From Hibiscus mutabilis (lineage: Eukaryota; Streptophyta; Magnoliopsida; Malvales; Malvaceae): a stretch of 64,000 bases of DNA. The notes below the pieces were generated by a model that saw nothing but the letters and a program-made list of their open reading frames with translations, did not search any database and was not told the DNA's origin. Each line of letters opens with the position of its first letter. The first letter of the stretch is position 1. The DNA lies in assembly GCA_019671005.1 (NCBI GenBank), contig CM033715.1, positions 9,920,001-9,984,000 on the forward strand, given 5' to 3'. Of this stretch, positions 23,503 to 35,700 are shown piece after piece. A program made the position numbers and the translations under genes.

Positions 23503-23685
23503 TTAGCTGCTTCCGGTTTCACACTATATACTGCAGAGGGAATCCATGGCTAATTCTTGTTGAGCTCATTGTTTTTCATTTCCTTGTAAAGTGACTTTCC
23601 TGGAAAGAGAGGGAACTAAATTCGAGGATTGTTTTTCATGTATACGAAGGTAAATACTAAAATTGTATGGAATCATATCATATGT

Positions 23686-23691
23686 AATAAA
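23686..23691 (+). terminator. Poly(A) signal of the laccase gene
   Basis: AATAAA lies 184 bases after the stop codon. Confidence 0.4.
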
Positions 23692-23929
23692 TTCTTTACC
23701 TTTCAGAAATATGGAATGCATTCTTCAATTATCTCTAAAATAAGTAGTAAAAATTTTCGGTTAACGTTTTTTTTCCCCCTTAAGTTGTGAGATTGTGAAC
23801 AAATTTTTATTTGAAATATTATTGACTTAAGAATCATTGTGTCCCTAAATAGATTCAAATCAATAATATTATCCTTAATTTTCAATTGCATCAACTTTAC
23901 CTTTAAAATAATTTAATTGTATCATTCTA

Positions 23930-25085
23930 CACTTTAATCGACGTTTGAATGCTGACGTGACAATTAATAATATTGACGTGACAATAAACGTGTGATAATG
24001 TAACAGTCCACTATGTCAATGTCACGAAAAAATTTAATTGATTTTTTAACCAGTTTTGAGGGCATAATTAATTTTTTTTGTGAGTTCAAGGACACATCTA
24101 ATGTTTAAGCTAAAAACTAAAAATTCAAAAATAATTAAAATTTTAAAATATTATAAATATTAAAATAATATCAAAATCATAAACATAAAATATAAAAATA
24201 TTGTAAAATTAAAAAAAAGTAGAGATAATAAAATTAAAAATAGTAAAAACCATAAAACAATAAATTATAAATAAAAATTAAAAATTTTATAAATCATCAG
24301 AAAAATCTTGATTGTTTCTCGTTAGCTTAAGTCTATTATTATTCTTTGGATATATTTTTGTTAGCCTAAGTCAACCAAGCTTTTGATGCTCATTAAGACA
24401 TTAACTTTTAGAGTAAAATATCAAAAATATAATTTGTGTTTTATTGTTGCTCTATTACAAAATTAAATTCATTAAAAAACGTAAAAATAATAATAGACTA
24501 ATGAGAAACAATCGAAGAATTTTTCGATCATTTGTAAATATCTTAAAATTCTCTGTTTTATATTTTTCGATAACTTAATTTACAAAACATATGTATTATC
24601 AAAAGATTAAAAAATAATACTAAATTGTATAAACATTAATTTATACAAGTCTTTAAGATTTTAAAAGTTTAGGGTTAAAAATTTAAAAATTAAATTTACA
24701 CCCTAAAAAATAAGTATACACATATATTACCTTGCATAAACCTTAGGCCTCTTCAAATAATAATGTATTGTTTTATAAATTTTGACATCTTTAATATTAT
24801 AACTTTTACTTATTTTTTTTTAATTTCGCTACAATATTTTTTTTACATTTTGTGAATATTTAATATTTTTAAAATTCTAATAACTTTTTAAGTTCTTATT
24901 TTTAATTTAAAAATTAAATAAGCCCTCAAACTTTCAATTCAAATCAATTATGCCTTTAAATTTCTAAAAAAAATATTTATGACTTCAAAGTCGGCTAAAA
25001 ACCCATGTTATTATCACACGTGTACTACCACGTCAACATCATATACCACAACACAGCTGCCAAATCAGCACTTACCCACATTTAA
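23930..25085. mobile_element. Long foldback element between laccase and CAP1
   Basis: The sequence is an imperfect palindrome centred near 24420. The outer left words GCTGACGTG, GTTGACGTG-like and ACGTGTGATAAT return inverted at 25000-25070. Inner left words (CTTGATTGTTTCTCGTTAG, 24305-24325) return inverted at 24495-24520. No coding frame is present. Arms of several hundred bases suggest a Mutator-like or foldback transposon. No target duplication was identified and the ends are approximate. Confidence 0.55.
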
Positions 25086-25472
25086 GGGTATGTAATATTT
25101 TCTTCATTTTACTACCAAACCTAACCTTGACAAAAATAACAAATTACACACATTGATAATGATCCATTTAATATCGAGAGGAAAATTGAAAGTTCCAATT
25201 ACAACATCAATAAAGTTGAAAGAATTCCCAACTCATCCCAAATAAAACAAAACACACACACCAAAAAAACAAATGGTCATAGAAAAGATTCCAGCCTGTT
25301 TTTGAGTTGAAATAATACAGATGATGACCAAAAGATATGTGAATACAATAATTGAATAAAAGGCACCAAAGAAGTAAAAATCACCCCATAGGTACGTACC
25401 CAAGGAAATAAAATAATACCTTTCTTAAAAAAGGAAGATGGGGGCTGAGATTTTAAGTGAAATAAGTCCGAA

Positions 25473-28400
25473 TTATGCTCCAGAGTGCGAGACCGGAGTA
25501 GTTTCAAACTGGCCATCCTTAAATACATGGATATACTGTTGCGGCAAAGAATGCTCCCCCTAACACCAAAAATAACAATGCAAATCATCCATAGTAAACC
25601 ACCACTACTCTCCATAGTATAATAGATTATGGGTAATAGTATAAAAGATTATGGGTAATTATTCCATACACAGCCGGCGGAAACAAGTGCCTTAGTTTTA
25701 GGTTTAGAAGTTATGGGTTAGAGGTTTAGGTTTAATGGTTTAGAATTGATAGTTTATGGTTAAAATTTAGGGTTTATAGGTTAAAACCTAAACCATTAAC
25801 CATATTACCCTACACTCTAAATCATACCCTCTTAACCCTAAAATCTAACCATAAACCTTAAATTATAACCACAATCCCTAAATTCTAAACCAAAACCCTT
25901 AACTTATAAACCCTAAAATCTAACCTTAACCCCTAAAACTAAGGCACTTGCTTTTTTGTTTCCTACGCTTGTGTATTGAACATAAATCATGTAAGTCATC
26001 CATAGTAAACCACCACTATTCTCCAGTCTAATAGATTATTATTATTATTAATCCACAACATTTTCAGATTTCTTCCTATGATAGCTTATTAGCACAAATG
26101 GAGGTAAGGTAAGTTACCGACATTAATGCACCCTAAATTATTGAACAGTCCCTATACTTGAATAATGTTTGATATTTAGTCAACGCACTTAAAAAGTTAA
26201 CATTTCAAGCCTTGTACTTTTTTTATTTAAAATCCTAGTCTAATAGTTGAAACTGTTGGTGTTTTCTGGCAAAGTTTGTGATCAATAAGCATACATTATA
26301 GTAAGATGATTTTGAGAGAAAACACTATGTGAACCATTGGACTAGAATTTCTAAATCGAAAAAAAGTAGGATGGTTTAATTTTTTATCTTTTCAAGTATA
26401 GGAACTACATCTTATGTAGTAAAGCAAATTTTGACAAAAAATATAGATACGAGAGCCACATCACAAAGAATACATTCTCTAGGGTGTGCAATCATGACAA
26501 TCTAGTAAGGAATGGAGAGCAACCATCTTAACTAAAACGATCAAATCTCAAAATAAAACCAAGAAAAGCAGAATATCTTCTTTTTGATGTACAATGCCAA
26601 CTAACCCGTTGTTATGAAGATTTCGACTTTATAATTAAATTGTAATTACCGTTTTCCACTCCGACAACAAGTTTTTTTATGTCCAGAATAAACTTTTGGT
26701 GGCACATAAACAATTGCAGTTAACACGAATATTGCTTTCTATAAGATATGGAAACTAAATGGAAAAACAATGTTACTAATCTATGAGCAAAAAAAATGCA
26801 TCCCAAACAGGAGGAAGGAGAATTTAGCTCATCAAGAAAGCTTTCAGAAATGCAGGAAAAAACTTGTCCACTTACCCAATCGCCATCTGGTCCAGTAGGC
26901 ATTAATACATTGATCTCACTTGACTTTGCTGTTGTTATAGATGCCCCCAAAGAATCTTTGCTCAAGTACAACTGACAGCCAGATGTGTTGTCCACTGAAA
27001 TTGTTGGAGCAGAACCCTACAACAGCCACAATGTCGATGATCATAAGTAATATAACTATCAATTAGTAACAAGTAGTAACAATACCGATCGAAGAGCGTG
27101 GAACAAATGACCTTAACATGCCATGCAACATGATACCATGGCCAGTATTCTCTTTGAAGGTATCTATGTCAGGAGGAGAAAGAAGAAGACGAAGAAGATA
27201 CCTGGCATTGCACCTCAACACCATTGCAATTTACTACCTCACAAGCAGCCACAACATCCTGCCCATTTTAAGTCAAAGACATAACTGAGTACATGATTTG
27301 CTTAGGAAAATCCCAATGGTAAAAGGTCTTCTCCATACTAACCTTAAATACCACTCCCATCTTAGTGCATTTGTCAATTGTTATATTGTTGACTTTCCCT
27401 GCACAATATCAAAGGAACATTAAGTTGCTCGTAACTTTTAAGTAGTTATCTCTTTCAAATAACAAAGAGATTCACAGTGCCAAAGTAAACAATTACACAT
27501 ATAAAGAAAGCACAATGCAGTGGGAAAAAGAATCGTGCATATGATATAATAAATTTACCTTGAATCTGCAGAACAGAATCCTTGCATCCATAAATATACA
27601 CAGACTGTTTGGCATCGCAGTCATCAATTACTAAGTTCTTTCTTCCAATTTGGTTCTCAACAGCCCACCTGTCAATATTACAAGGAAGAGACTTAAAAAA
27701 TCAAATACCAATACCAACCAACCACCTAAATAAAGTTAAACAAGCAAACAGAAACCATGAATACTTACTTACGACCCATTTGCAGCTCTAGTTTCGGTGG
27801 TCCCGCTTTTGAGAAAGAAGAGGAGCTGGAACGTGTTTCCTTCTCACTGGCACTAACAACACCTGTTCTATCCGAACGGTTCTTTGTCTTCATATCAGCA
27901 GTAACCTTCTTCAGGCCTATACATGAAGAGAATGAGATCCTAGTCACTCAATATCAACAAAAAAGAAGAAGAGAGAGGGAAAGATGATTACCTGCAGAGA
28001 TGTTCCCACCACTGATTTCTTGGAAAACAGCTGACATCCCTTGTTTTGGCTGTGATGAAGAAGGCTGAGAAGGTTCAGAACTGAAAAGAGAGGCAGGTGG
28101 AGGAGGAGGAGGTGCAGGGGCACCAGGGGGAGGAGCTTTCGGTGGAGCACCAGATGCCTTTTTACCAGAAGCACTCCATACTGGACCAAGAGGATAATGA
28201 CTTTTGACATAATCCCTCAGACCTGGTAAATACAGTTCCTTCAAAGCTTTGGCCCATTCAACATGGTTCTGATCTTTGTTTCTGTACTCTACAAGAATCT
28301 GATATTTACAACACAATAACAAAGAAATGATAAGAATATTAACATGTTGCAGTTTCCAGATTGAGTTGTGACTTCCCACAAATAAAGAAGTACCTTGTTG

Positions 28401-29838
28401 TTGTAAAATTCAGCCATTTGCCAACTTTCTTCCACATGTGCAATAGGCATACTCATACCTAGAATAAGAAAAGCATTACCAAGAATCAGAGCAATTAACA
28501 ATAGATCATATGCAATTGCCATAAAATTTTTCTTAAAAGAAGGCTAAAATCTAGAGCATGACAAGCACAAGTGGTCACAATTTTTTGCGGTGTGATTAGT
28601 TGAAAGCATGAGCACAATTCAAGCTTTGAACAAAGGCAGTAATGTAAATCCACACATTAAACAAATAGTATAAACCAGACTCCTGAGTTTTTCTTAGGAG
28701 TTATGCTATGCCCTACACGTGGGACACTTCATTGTGAAGACATAGCTATGTGCAAATAGGCTACAACGTGCATTCACATACCACAATCTTTTCCAGTGTA
28801 AGCAATCCATGCTAAAGCTGAAAGACTGTCCCCGGCACTCTTCAAGTGGTTGAAAAAATCAGATCGCCTCCCTTCTGTCATAGCATTAACCTTCGATATC
28901 ACTTCATTGAGTGGTTTGAGAAATTCAACCAAGCCTGCCATATCAGGTTTCTGTACCAATAGAGTGGAAAACATTAAAAATTTCATGAAAACAATAGTAA
29001 CCAGTAACCACTAAAAACTATACATGATAGTAAAAGCAGATGACGTCTAGACAATCAGCACTTCTGCCCTAGCATAAAAACAAACTTCTTCACCATAACA
29101 AACCACGCAAGCCACCAAATGATAATTTCGTCTAGGACAAAATCTTCTGGCAGCTTATTATGAACTCTATCACTTAAATGCTTCTCTGCTAATATTATTT
29201 GTTAAAAAATGACTAAAAATGTTAATTCTTAATAATTCCTTGTTTTCTTAGGTGATGAAACAATCATAGTCAAATCTCAAACAGGAATGGGACAATCTCT
29301 GATTGCAACCAAAGCTATGAGATATATCCAATCGTCAAGATATCTTCCCATTGTACCTAAAACCAAATCCTCTTCTACAAAATCAACGCAAAGACCAATT
29401 TTAAGCTATAAATGCATTACACATAAATCTAATTTAACTGCATTTCACATAAATCAGCACGAAATAAAATAAAAAGGAGCAAATCATAAAAAGATCAACC
29501 AAACAAAACATACACATCAAAACTTAATTAAATAAAATGAAAAAAGAAGAAAAAACAGCAACCTGAGTTTGCTTGATCTCGATAAGAAGTTTCTTTTGCA
29601 CAGTGAAAGCCTCAAGAACTAGCTTAGTCACATCCAGCACTTGACCTCCAATCTTCTCCGCAGCAACCGAAACCCTAGCCCCATAGTCAGCCTTCAGATC
29701 GTCAAACGCCAGAATTGATGGATCCGAAGACACTTCAACTCCGCTATCAGGTAATCCCCTCGCCGAGATTCCGCCGGCCGATAGAGTCTCTAGCCGTGCC
29801 ACCGCGGCCTCCAGCCTCTCTATCAGCTTCGCCTCCAT
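25473..29838 (-). CDS. CAP1: Cyclase-associated protein (CAP/Srv2), ten exons
   Basis: CAP recycles actin. It binds ADF/cofilin-loaded actin monomers and speeds nucleotide exchange in the cytoplasm. Exons on the minus strand are 29838-29563, 28950-28782, 28458-28394, 28298-27992, 27916-27769, 27668-27559, 27398-27343, 27258-27202, 27016-26876 and 25559-25473. All borders are GT..AG with consistent phases, giving 471 residues, close to the plant family length. Residues 1-210 form the helical N-terminal domain (MEAKLIERLEAAVARLE; WIAYTGKDCGM). Residues 221-239 are Pro-rich (profilin-binding type). A WH2-like segment follows near 260-280. The C-terminal beta-helix (CARP) domain runs to the PVSHSGA end. 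The last intron (1.3 kb) carries a foldback element. The gene looks intact; the final residue A replaces the usual G, and G replaces V at the exon 9/10 join. Confidence 0.92.
25582..26038. mobile_element. Foldback MITE in the last CAP1 intron, flanked by a 47-bp repeat
   Basis: The foldback is about 25653-25988. The left arm holds CCATACACA, GGAAACAAGTGCC and TTAGTTTTAGG. The right arm, read inverted, holds CAATACACA, GGAAACA, AAGTGCC and TTAGTTTTAGG. The interior is made of inverted TTTAGGGTTTA/AACCCTAAA-type words. On both sides lies an imperfect 47-bp direct repeat (25582-25629 and 25992-26038, containing CATCCATAGTAAACCACCAC). The left copy sits 23-70 bases ahead of the exon 10 acceptor. 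The element at 57729-58065 is related. Confidence 0.65.
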
Positions 29839-30042
29839 ACTAAAAAAATGCTCGAATAGATTTCAAAGCTTCTCAGATATTTCTTAACTTTGTCTGTAGA
29901 GCAGATCTAGAGATTTGAAATGATGTTAGAACTACTTTTCTTTTTATTTTCTTTTCATTTTATCAACTTTAAACGGAAGGTAGGGGAGACTGGAGAGAGC
30001 GAGCGAATATTTTTGGGGGGTTTTATTGTTTTTGTTAAGCTG

Positions 30043-30482
30043 TTTTTTTAAGAGAAAATTATTCGAGTGACCACTCAATTATTGATCGCGACTTGTTTTG
30101 ATCACTCAATTAAAAAAATTTAAAATTTAATCACCCAACTATTTAAATAGACCTATTTTGACTACTGGTTAAAATCTAACGGAAAAATGACGTGACAATT
30201 AAAGTAAAATTTGTATAATTACACTTTTAGTCCCTTTTAATTATATATTATATCAATTTGATCTTAATTTTAATTAAATTAAATTAAAAGGACTAAAAAT
30301 ATAATTATATAAATTTTACTTTAACTGTTACGTCACTTTTTCGTTAAATTTTAACGGCCGGTAGTTAAAATAGGTCTATTTAAATAGTTTGGTGGTTAAA
30401 TTTTAAATTTTTTTAGTTGGATGGTCAAAACATGTAGAACCAATAGTTGGGTGGTCACTGGGATAGTTTTCCCTTTTTTTTA
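30043..30482. mobile_element. Near-perfect hairpin (foldback) element upstream of CAP1
   Basis: The element is 30051-30474 (424 bp). It starts AGAGAAAATTATTC, and from the right it reads AGGGAAAACTATCC. Both then run GAGTGACCAC / CAGTGACCAC and continue as inverted arms of about 200 bases that meet near 30262. TTTTTTTA flanks both sides (30043-30050, 30475-30482), an 8-bp duplication though of low complexity. It begins only 213 bases from the CAP1 start codon, so it lies in or next to the CAP1 promoter. The element starting at 61011 has the same terminus. Confidence 0.75.
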
Positions 30483-30924
30483 TCCGTAAGAGATTGAATA
30501 TTAAGAGGACACGTGTTGGATAAGTAGACAAAAATAGAGACGTGCGGAGTTAATGGCAATGTCATTAACTTGCTAATCAAATAATTTAGCTTCTGATTAA
30601 AAAAAATCAAAGAACTTAGCTGTTTCCTAACAAAACGGTGCATTTGGTCTCGGCAAGAATTTTATTTGCTTCGTAATTTAATTGACTTGACTTGGACTTA
30701 TTATGCTTTAATTCTGATTGACTTAATTACATGAATTCCATTTGATTAAATTAATTAAATATAAATAGCCTAAAAATAATCAAATATAAATAAATACATT
30801 GATTAATGTTTAAAGTATAAATGTAAAAGTAAAAGTTTTTTCGTGATGAGTACGGTAGGGTTAGGTTTAGGAGACGCCACTGGTTTCATCGCTACCCGTG
30901 CCTTAACACCCAAGTTCTCCTAGC

Positions 30925-32768
30925 TTGGAGGCGGAGCAGCAAGTGATGAAAAAGGTAAAGAATATAGATGAGGATGTTCTATGTAAGCAAGGCGACGAGG
31001 GTTTTCTGGATAACCTTAGTAGCAGTGTAGAAGTGGTGGATGTGGGAAATCCTAATGTCTCTTCTGGCGAGGGGATGGTTACTGATAAGGATAGTATGTA
31101 TGATGGCATGGTGAAGTCCTCATATGCGGCTGTTGTCACTAGGGAAAAGGAAGCAATATTTGATGCTAAGGTCGGCGCAAGGGGAGGAGATATCCCTGCG
31201 AGAGGGGGATGTTATGATTGATAGGAGTGGATTGTTTCCATCTATTAGATTTTTGGAACGGCTTCATGATCTAGTTGACAAAAAGATAAGCCGTTCCCTT
31301 ATCGTACGACTGTTGGGGCGATTAATCAGGTATAGAGTATTATGGAACAAGATTCAGGTCCTTTGGAAGCCAACAAGGATGGTGCAGCTAGTGGACTTGG
31401 AGAATGACTATTTCCTTGTAAAGTTTTCTGATGAGGAAGATTATAATAGATCATTGACAGAAGGGCCATAGAAAGTATTTGGTAGTTACTTAACAGTGCA
31501 ACCTTGGAGCAGAGAGTTCACAACATCTCAAAGTCATCCTTCGAAGGTTATGGTGTGGGTTAGATTATCGGGACTCTCGTATCGTTACTATAAGAAGATT
31601 ATATTTCGATAGATTGCTGAGATAATTGGTATTGTGGTGTGGGTTGATTATTATACGGTAGGAGGTGATCGTGGTAAGTTTGCTAGACTAGCGGTTCTTG
31701 TGGATCTTGAGAAGTCGTTATTATCTTGTATCGGTTTTGATGATTTTACACAAACGTTGGAGTATGAAGGTCTCCAACAAATTTGTTATGGTTGTGGTTT
31801 ATATGGTCACTCAAAGGAATTGTGTCATGACCTTAAAAAGCTTAGGATGATCAGGGTGAACGTGAGGTAGGCCGGATGGAAAAGGTGCCTTCGAAATCGT
31901 CATCTTCAGAGCCATATGGACCTTGGATGATTGCTGAGACGCATCGACGTCGGCCGCAGAAGAATAATGCTAGCAATACCAATGGAGATGTAAAAGCTAG
32001 GATGAGGGTCTCGTCTTGGTTTGATGTACTCCAAGATGTCGATGAGGATGAAGGAGGATTATGGTTTGTTAGGGCTCGAGAAGGTTCCAAAAATAGTAGG
32101 ACTACAATGAGATAGAATGATAAGGCAACAATATTGAAGAATTATGGGAAGGAGCCAGTAGTCGTGACCCCCAGTCGTGTTCAGATTAATGACGATGATA
32201 TGGTGATGCAGGTTCAAACAGAAGATATGGGACGAAAGTCTATTAGTTAGTTCAAGCTATCGAAAAGAGCTGCTAGTTCAAAGTCAGTTAGGAGGATGGG
32301 TTCAGATTCAATAGGTGTGGAATCCCTAGTTTCTGGTAGCACAGCTCGAGTAGTTGTTAAGGAGGGTTTGGGGGAAAAGGGTGAGCATGCTGCGGTAAGT
32401 ATTATTGAGGAAGGTGATGCGATTCATACAGGAAAAGGGAGCTACGCTGGAACTAAGGTGGGGCTGATTCAAAAAAACTTTACGAGGGAAATCTAAACAA
32501 ACTGTTTATGCTAAAAAAGGCTTCCCCTAAGACTCATATTCAACTCGTTTTATCTGTAGATGATCCGGTAATTGTAGGGACTTTGGATGTGCCTCATGCG
32601 GTAGCGGTTAAGCAAGATAGTGCATTTTCATTGAGTGATAAGCCCATTGATGGGGACGAACAAGTACCTACTAAGGATACGGCTGTAGCTGTGGTTAATA
32701 GTAGGGACAGTGTGATGAATGATGAATCTGATGTTGTGGTCGCTCCATCAACTGTGATGGAAGTATGA
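30925..32768 (+). pseudogene. LINE ORF1 (DUF4283-like plus zinc knuckle), broken
   Basis: A nucleic-acid-binding ORF1 product. Recognisable parts are spread over frames 30925-31221, 31124-31471, 31634-31870, 31876-32115, 32296-32496 and 32508-32768. The middle part (31470-31760) resembles the DUF4283 region of plant LINE gag proteins. It is followed by CYGCGLYGHSKELC (about 31787-31828), a C-x2-C-x4-H-x4-C zinc knuckle. A frameshift near 31200 and in-frame stops (for example after DYNRSLTEGP, and after GIVV-preceding IFR) break the frame. Confidence 0.75.
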
Positions 32769-32783
32769 GGCTTGTTTCTTTTT

Positions 32784-35700
32784 TTTCTTCTTCTAATTTT
32801 ATGATGATTAGTTTCTTTATTTGGAATGCAAAAGGGGCTGCGAGTCCTGGGTTTAGACGACACTTTAAGCGATTTGTGCGTGAGAATGAACCTTATATGG
32901 TGGCTCTATTAGAACCTTATATGGTGGCTCTATTAGAACCTCAAATTAGTGGCAGTCGTACTTCTCGAGTGTTGCGTAGATTGGGGTTTTTGAGGTCATT
33001 TTGGGTGGAAGCACGTAGTTTTAGTGGGGGTATTTGGCTTCTTTGGAAGAATTCTGTTGATGTTGATATTATTACCATTTCTAATCAATTCATTCATCTG
33101 CGGATTTATTGTTCATCTTCTTCACAATCTATGTTTGTGATTGTGGTGTATTCGAGTCTAAGTTTTACCTCCTCAAAAGTATTGTTTTTATGCCCATTTT
33201 ACAATTTCTTTACTTGCTTTTGAATACATTTAGTTGTTAAATTCATGCATTTACATAAGGAGTTAGGATTTGTGTCTATGCTAGTGTGAAAGGTTGTTTT
33301 CTTGGTAATATTGCAGGTTTGGCATAGCAGTTGGCAGAGTAGAGCAGAGCAAGGCAGCGTAAGAGGGAATGGCAGAGAAAATACCGAGATGCTGTTGGCA
33401 CAGATGGACCAAATAATGTCAAAGCTCTGGTTGGCAGAAAAGAGGAATTTGATGTCTGGCCAAATAGCTGTTAAACCTGAAAAATAGGACTAGATCATGC
33501 TGCGAGAAGTAGCAATTGGATCAAACTCTGAAAAAATAGCAGAAAAATAATGTCAAGCTTGGTTGGTAGAACGATGTCAAGCTTGGTTGGCGAAGCAGTG
33601 ACGTCAGATGACATTAGCCCTAACCTGATCAGCTCATATTCAAACTTTGGATAAGATGATCACTTCCCTTATCCATTGAGCTTTCAAAATTCAAACTCAA
33701 GAGCTTATCCTAGGTCTTTCTTGCACGCCTATTTAAGGAATGATCAAGCAAGCGATTTGGAGAGATTTTTTTGGAGATCGTGAGATCCATCAACGACCGG
33801 CTGCACCAAGGAGACGTGGTTTGACCGGCTTGACCGAGAGCCTGGACCTTGAAGGGTTGCATCAAGAGACCCATTCTCGCCTATTCTCTTTGTTTAGTTG
33901 TTTTTATTTTCTTTTAAATGATGATGTGTTTGCAAAACGTTGAAGGTTTTTTGGTTGATACCCTCACCATGAACTAATTTAATAGTTGGTGGAGGATGTT
34001 TGCGTTGAACGCTGTTTTTATATTTAGTTTTTAATAATGAAAATGCTTCGGCATTGTTTTCCTTATCTGACATGTTCTATAATGTTTTATCAAAACTGTG
34101 CCAAGCGAGAGCTGGCATTGTTGGCTTATTGAACCTTAATATCTTAACAGACTTAGGAGGCAACAATCTGTTGCCAGATACTAAGGCGAGATGCTTTGAA
34201 AGAAGATGTTCAAGTAGATGAGCTTACTTTTGAAGTGAATCTACCCCTTAGGAGTATAGGTTGAGACTTAATCAAATTGATTTATGAAAAAACATCACTA
34301 TAGAGATATAAAGGTTTTTACATGGTTAATTTAGGGCATTGACCATCGAGAGAGATAATGCTATTGTTGAATCTGCTTGTTAAACGATGCCAAGGAATTA
34401 CATTATTAAAGGCTGACATGGCATTAATAGCATGAAAATCAGGCATCCCTTGCCAACGCTCATCACTCACTTGAAAACTCTCCTTGCCAATGCTGTTTTA
34501 TTTTTATTTCCTTTCTTTTATATTGTTTTTAAAACCAACTTCAAACCAACAACACTTTTCCTTTGACAAGTAAACAAGCAAGACAATCAAACTCTTGGTC
34601 AATCCTTGTGGGAAGCTTACTGATGTATTACTTGCCGACCGTGTATACTCGCACGCAAAATACTAAATTTTGGCACTGTTTTATATATTTCCAATACATT
34701 TTCTACCCCTTTTTACCAAACACTTTCATAATCGAACACCAAGCCTTGGATATCACAAGTATTTGTGGCACCAGCTAGGCTCTCTTGATTCGGGGGAGAA
34801 GTGCCCTTAGATGCTTTGAGGCGATTTCAAATCTATTTTAAAGGCGGATGATAGAATAGGTGGTGCCTTGGGGCGTGCGGGTATAAGGAAAGCTTTTGGT
34901 GATTTTGTATTTAATGTTGGCATGTTGGACATTGGTTTTCGCGGTCCTAAATTTACATGGAGTAGAGGCTCGTTGCAGCAAAGATTGGATCGTTTCTTAC
35001 TGAATGAGAAATGGTGCTTGCTTTTTCCTGACTCGAGGGTGTTTCATTTGGATCGCTTAGGATCGGATCATCGTTCCATCATGCTAATAACTCAGCTCTG
35101 TGTTCCTCAAGTGTGGTCTCACTCTTTCAAATATCTTATGGCATGGCAGGGTCACCCAGATTTTTGACATTTACTGCAGCAGAATTGGTCCAATGATAGA
35201 TATGTGGTTGCCAACTTGTCTCATATTTCATCAGTTCTGTCGGCTTGGAATAATTCTGATTTTGGACATATTGGCAAGAAGAAACGGGCACTGTTGGCAC
35301 GACTTAAGGGGATTGATAGGGCCTTGAGTACCTGGCACTCGCTTTGCCTTTATAGACTTGAGAGTAAATTACGTGCTGAGCTTGATGTGGTGTTAGAATA
35401 AGAGGAGTCTCTGTGGATGTAGAAGGCTTGGTGTCAGTGGATTATTGAGGGGGACAAAAATACGAGGTATTTCAACGCGCAAGCTAAAAAATGTCGTCGT
35501 GTGAATTCTATCACTATGCTTAGACGGGAGGGCGGGTCCTGGTGCTCTATTGCAGATGAGTTACGGGAACTAGCAGTGTCTTTTTAAGGGCTTATTTACC
35601 TCATCTGGTGTGCAGGGATATTCCTATCATGTAAGGGGTAAGTTTGCTATATTAGATCAGTTTATTCTAGGCATGCTGGATATGTCGATTATTATGGAAG

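Noticed and set aside
25700..25930. Interstitial telomere repeat (TTTAGGG words)
   Set aside because: The words are irregular and arranged as an inverted pair within a MITE, not as a head-to-tail array.
34560..34757. tRNA-Asp primer-binding site (TTTTGGCACTG) indicating an internal retrotransposon region
   Set aside because: Only the first few bases resemble TGGCGCCGTTG; the match is too poor, and the AGTAT duplication at 34758 places it inside the LTR-like unit.
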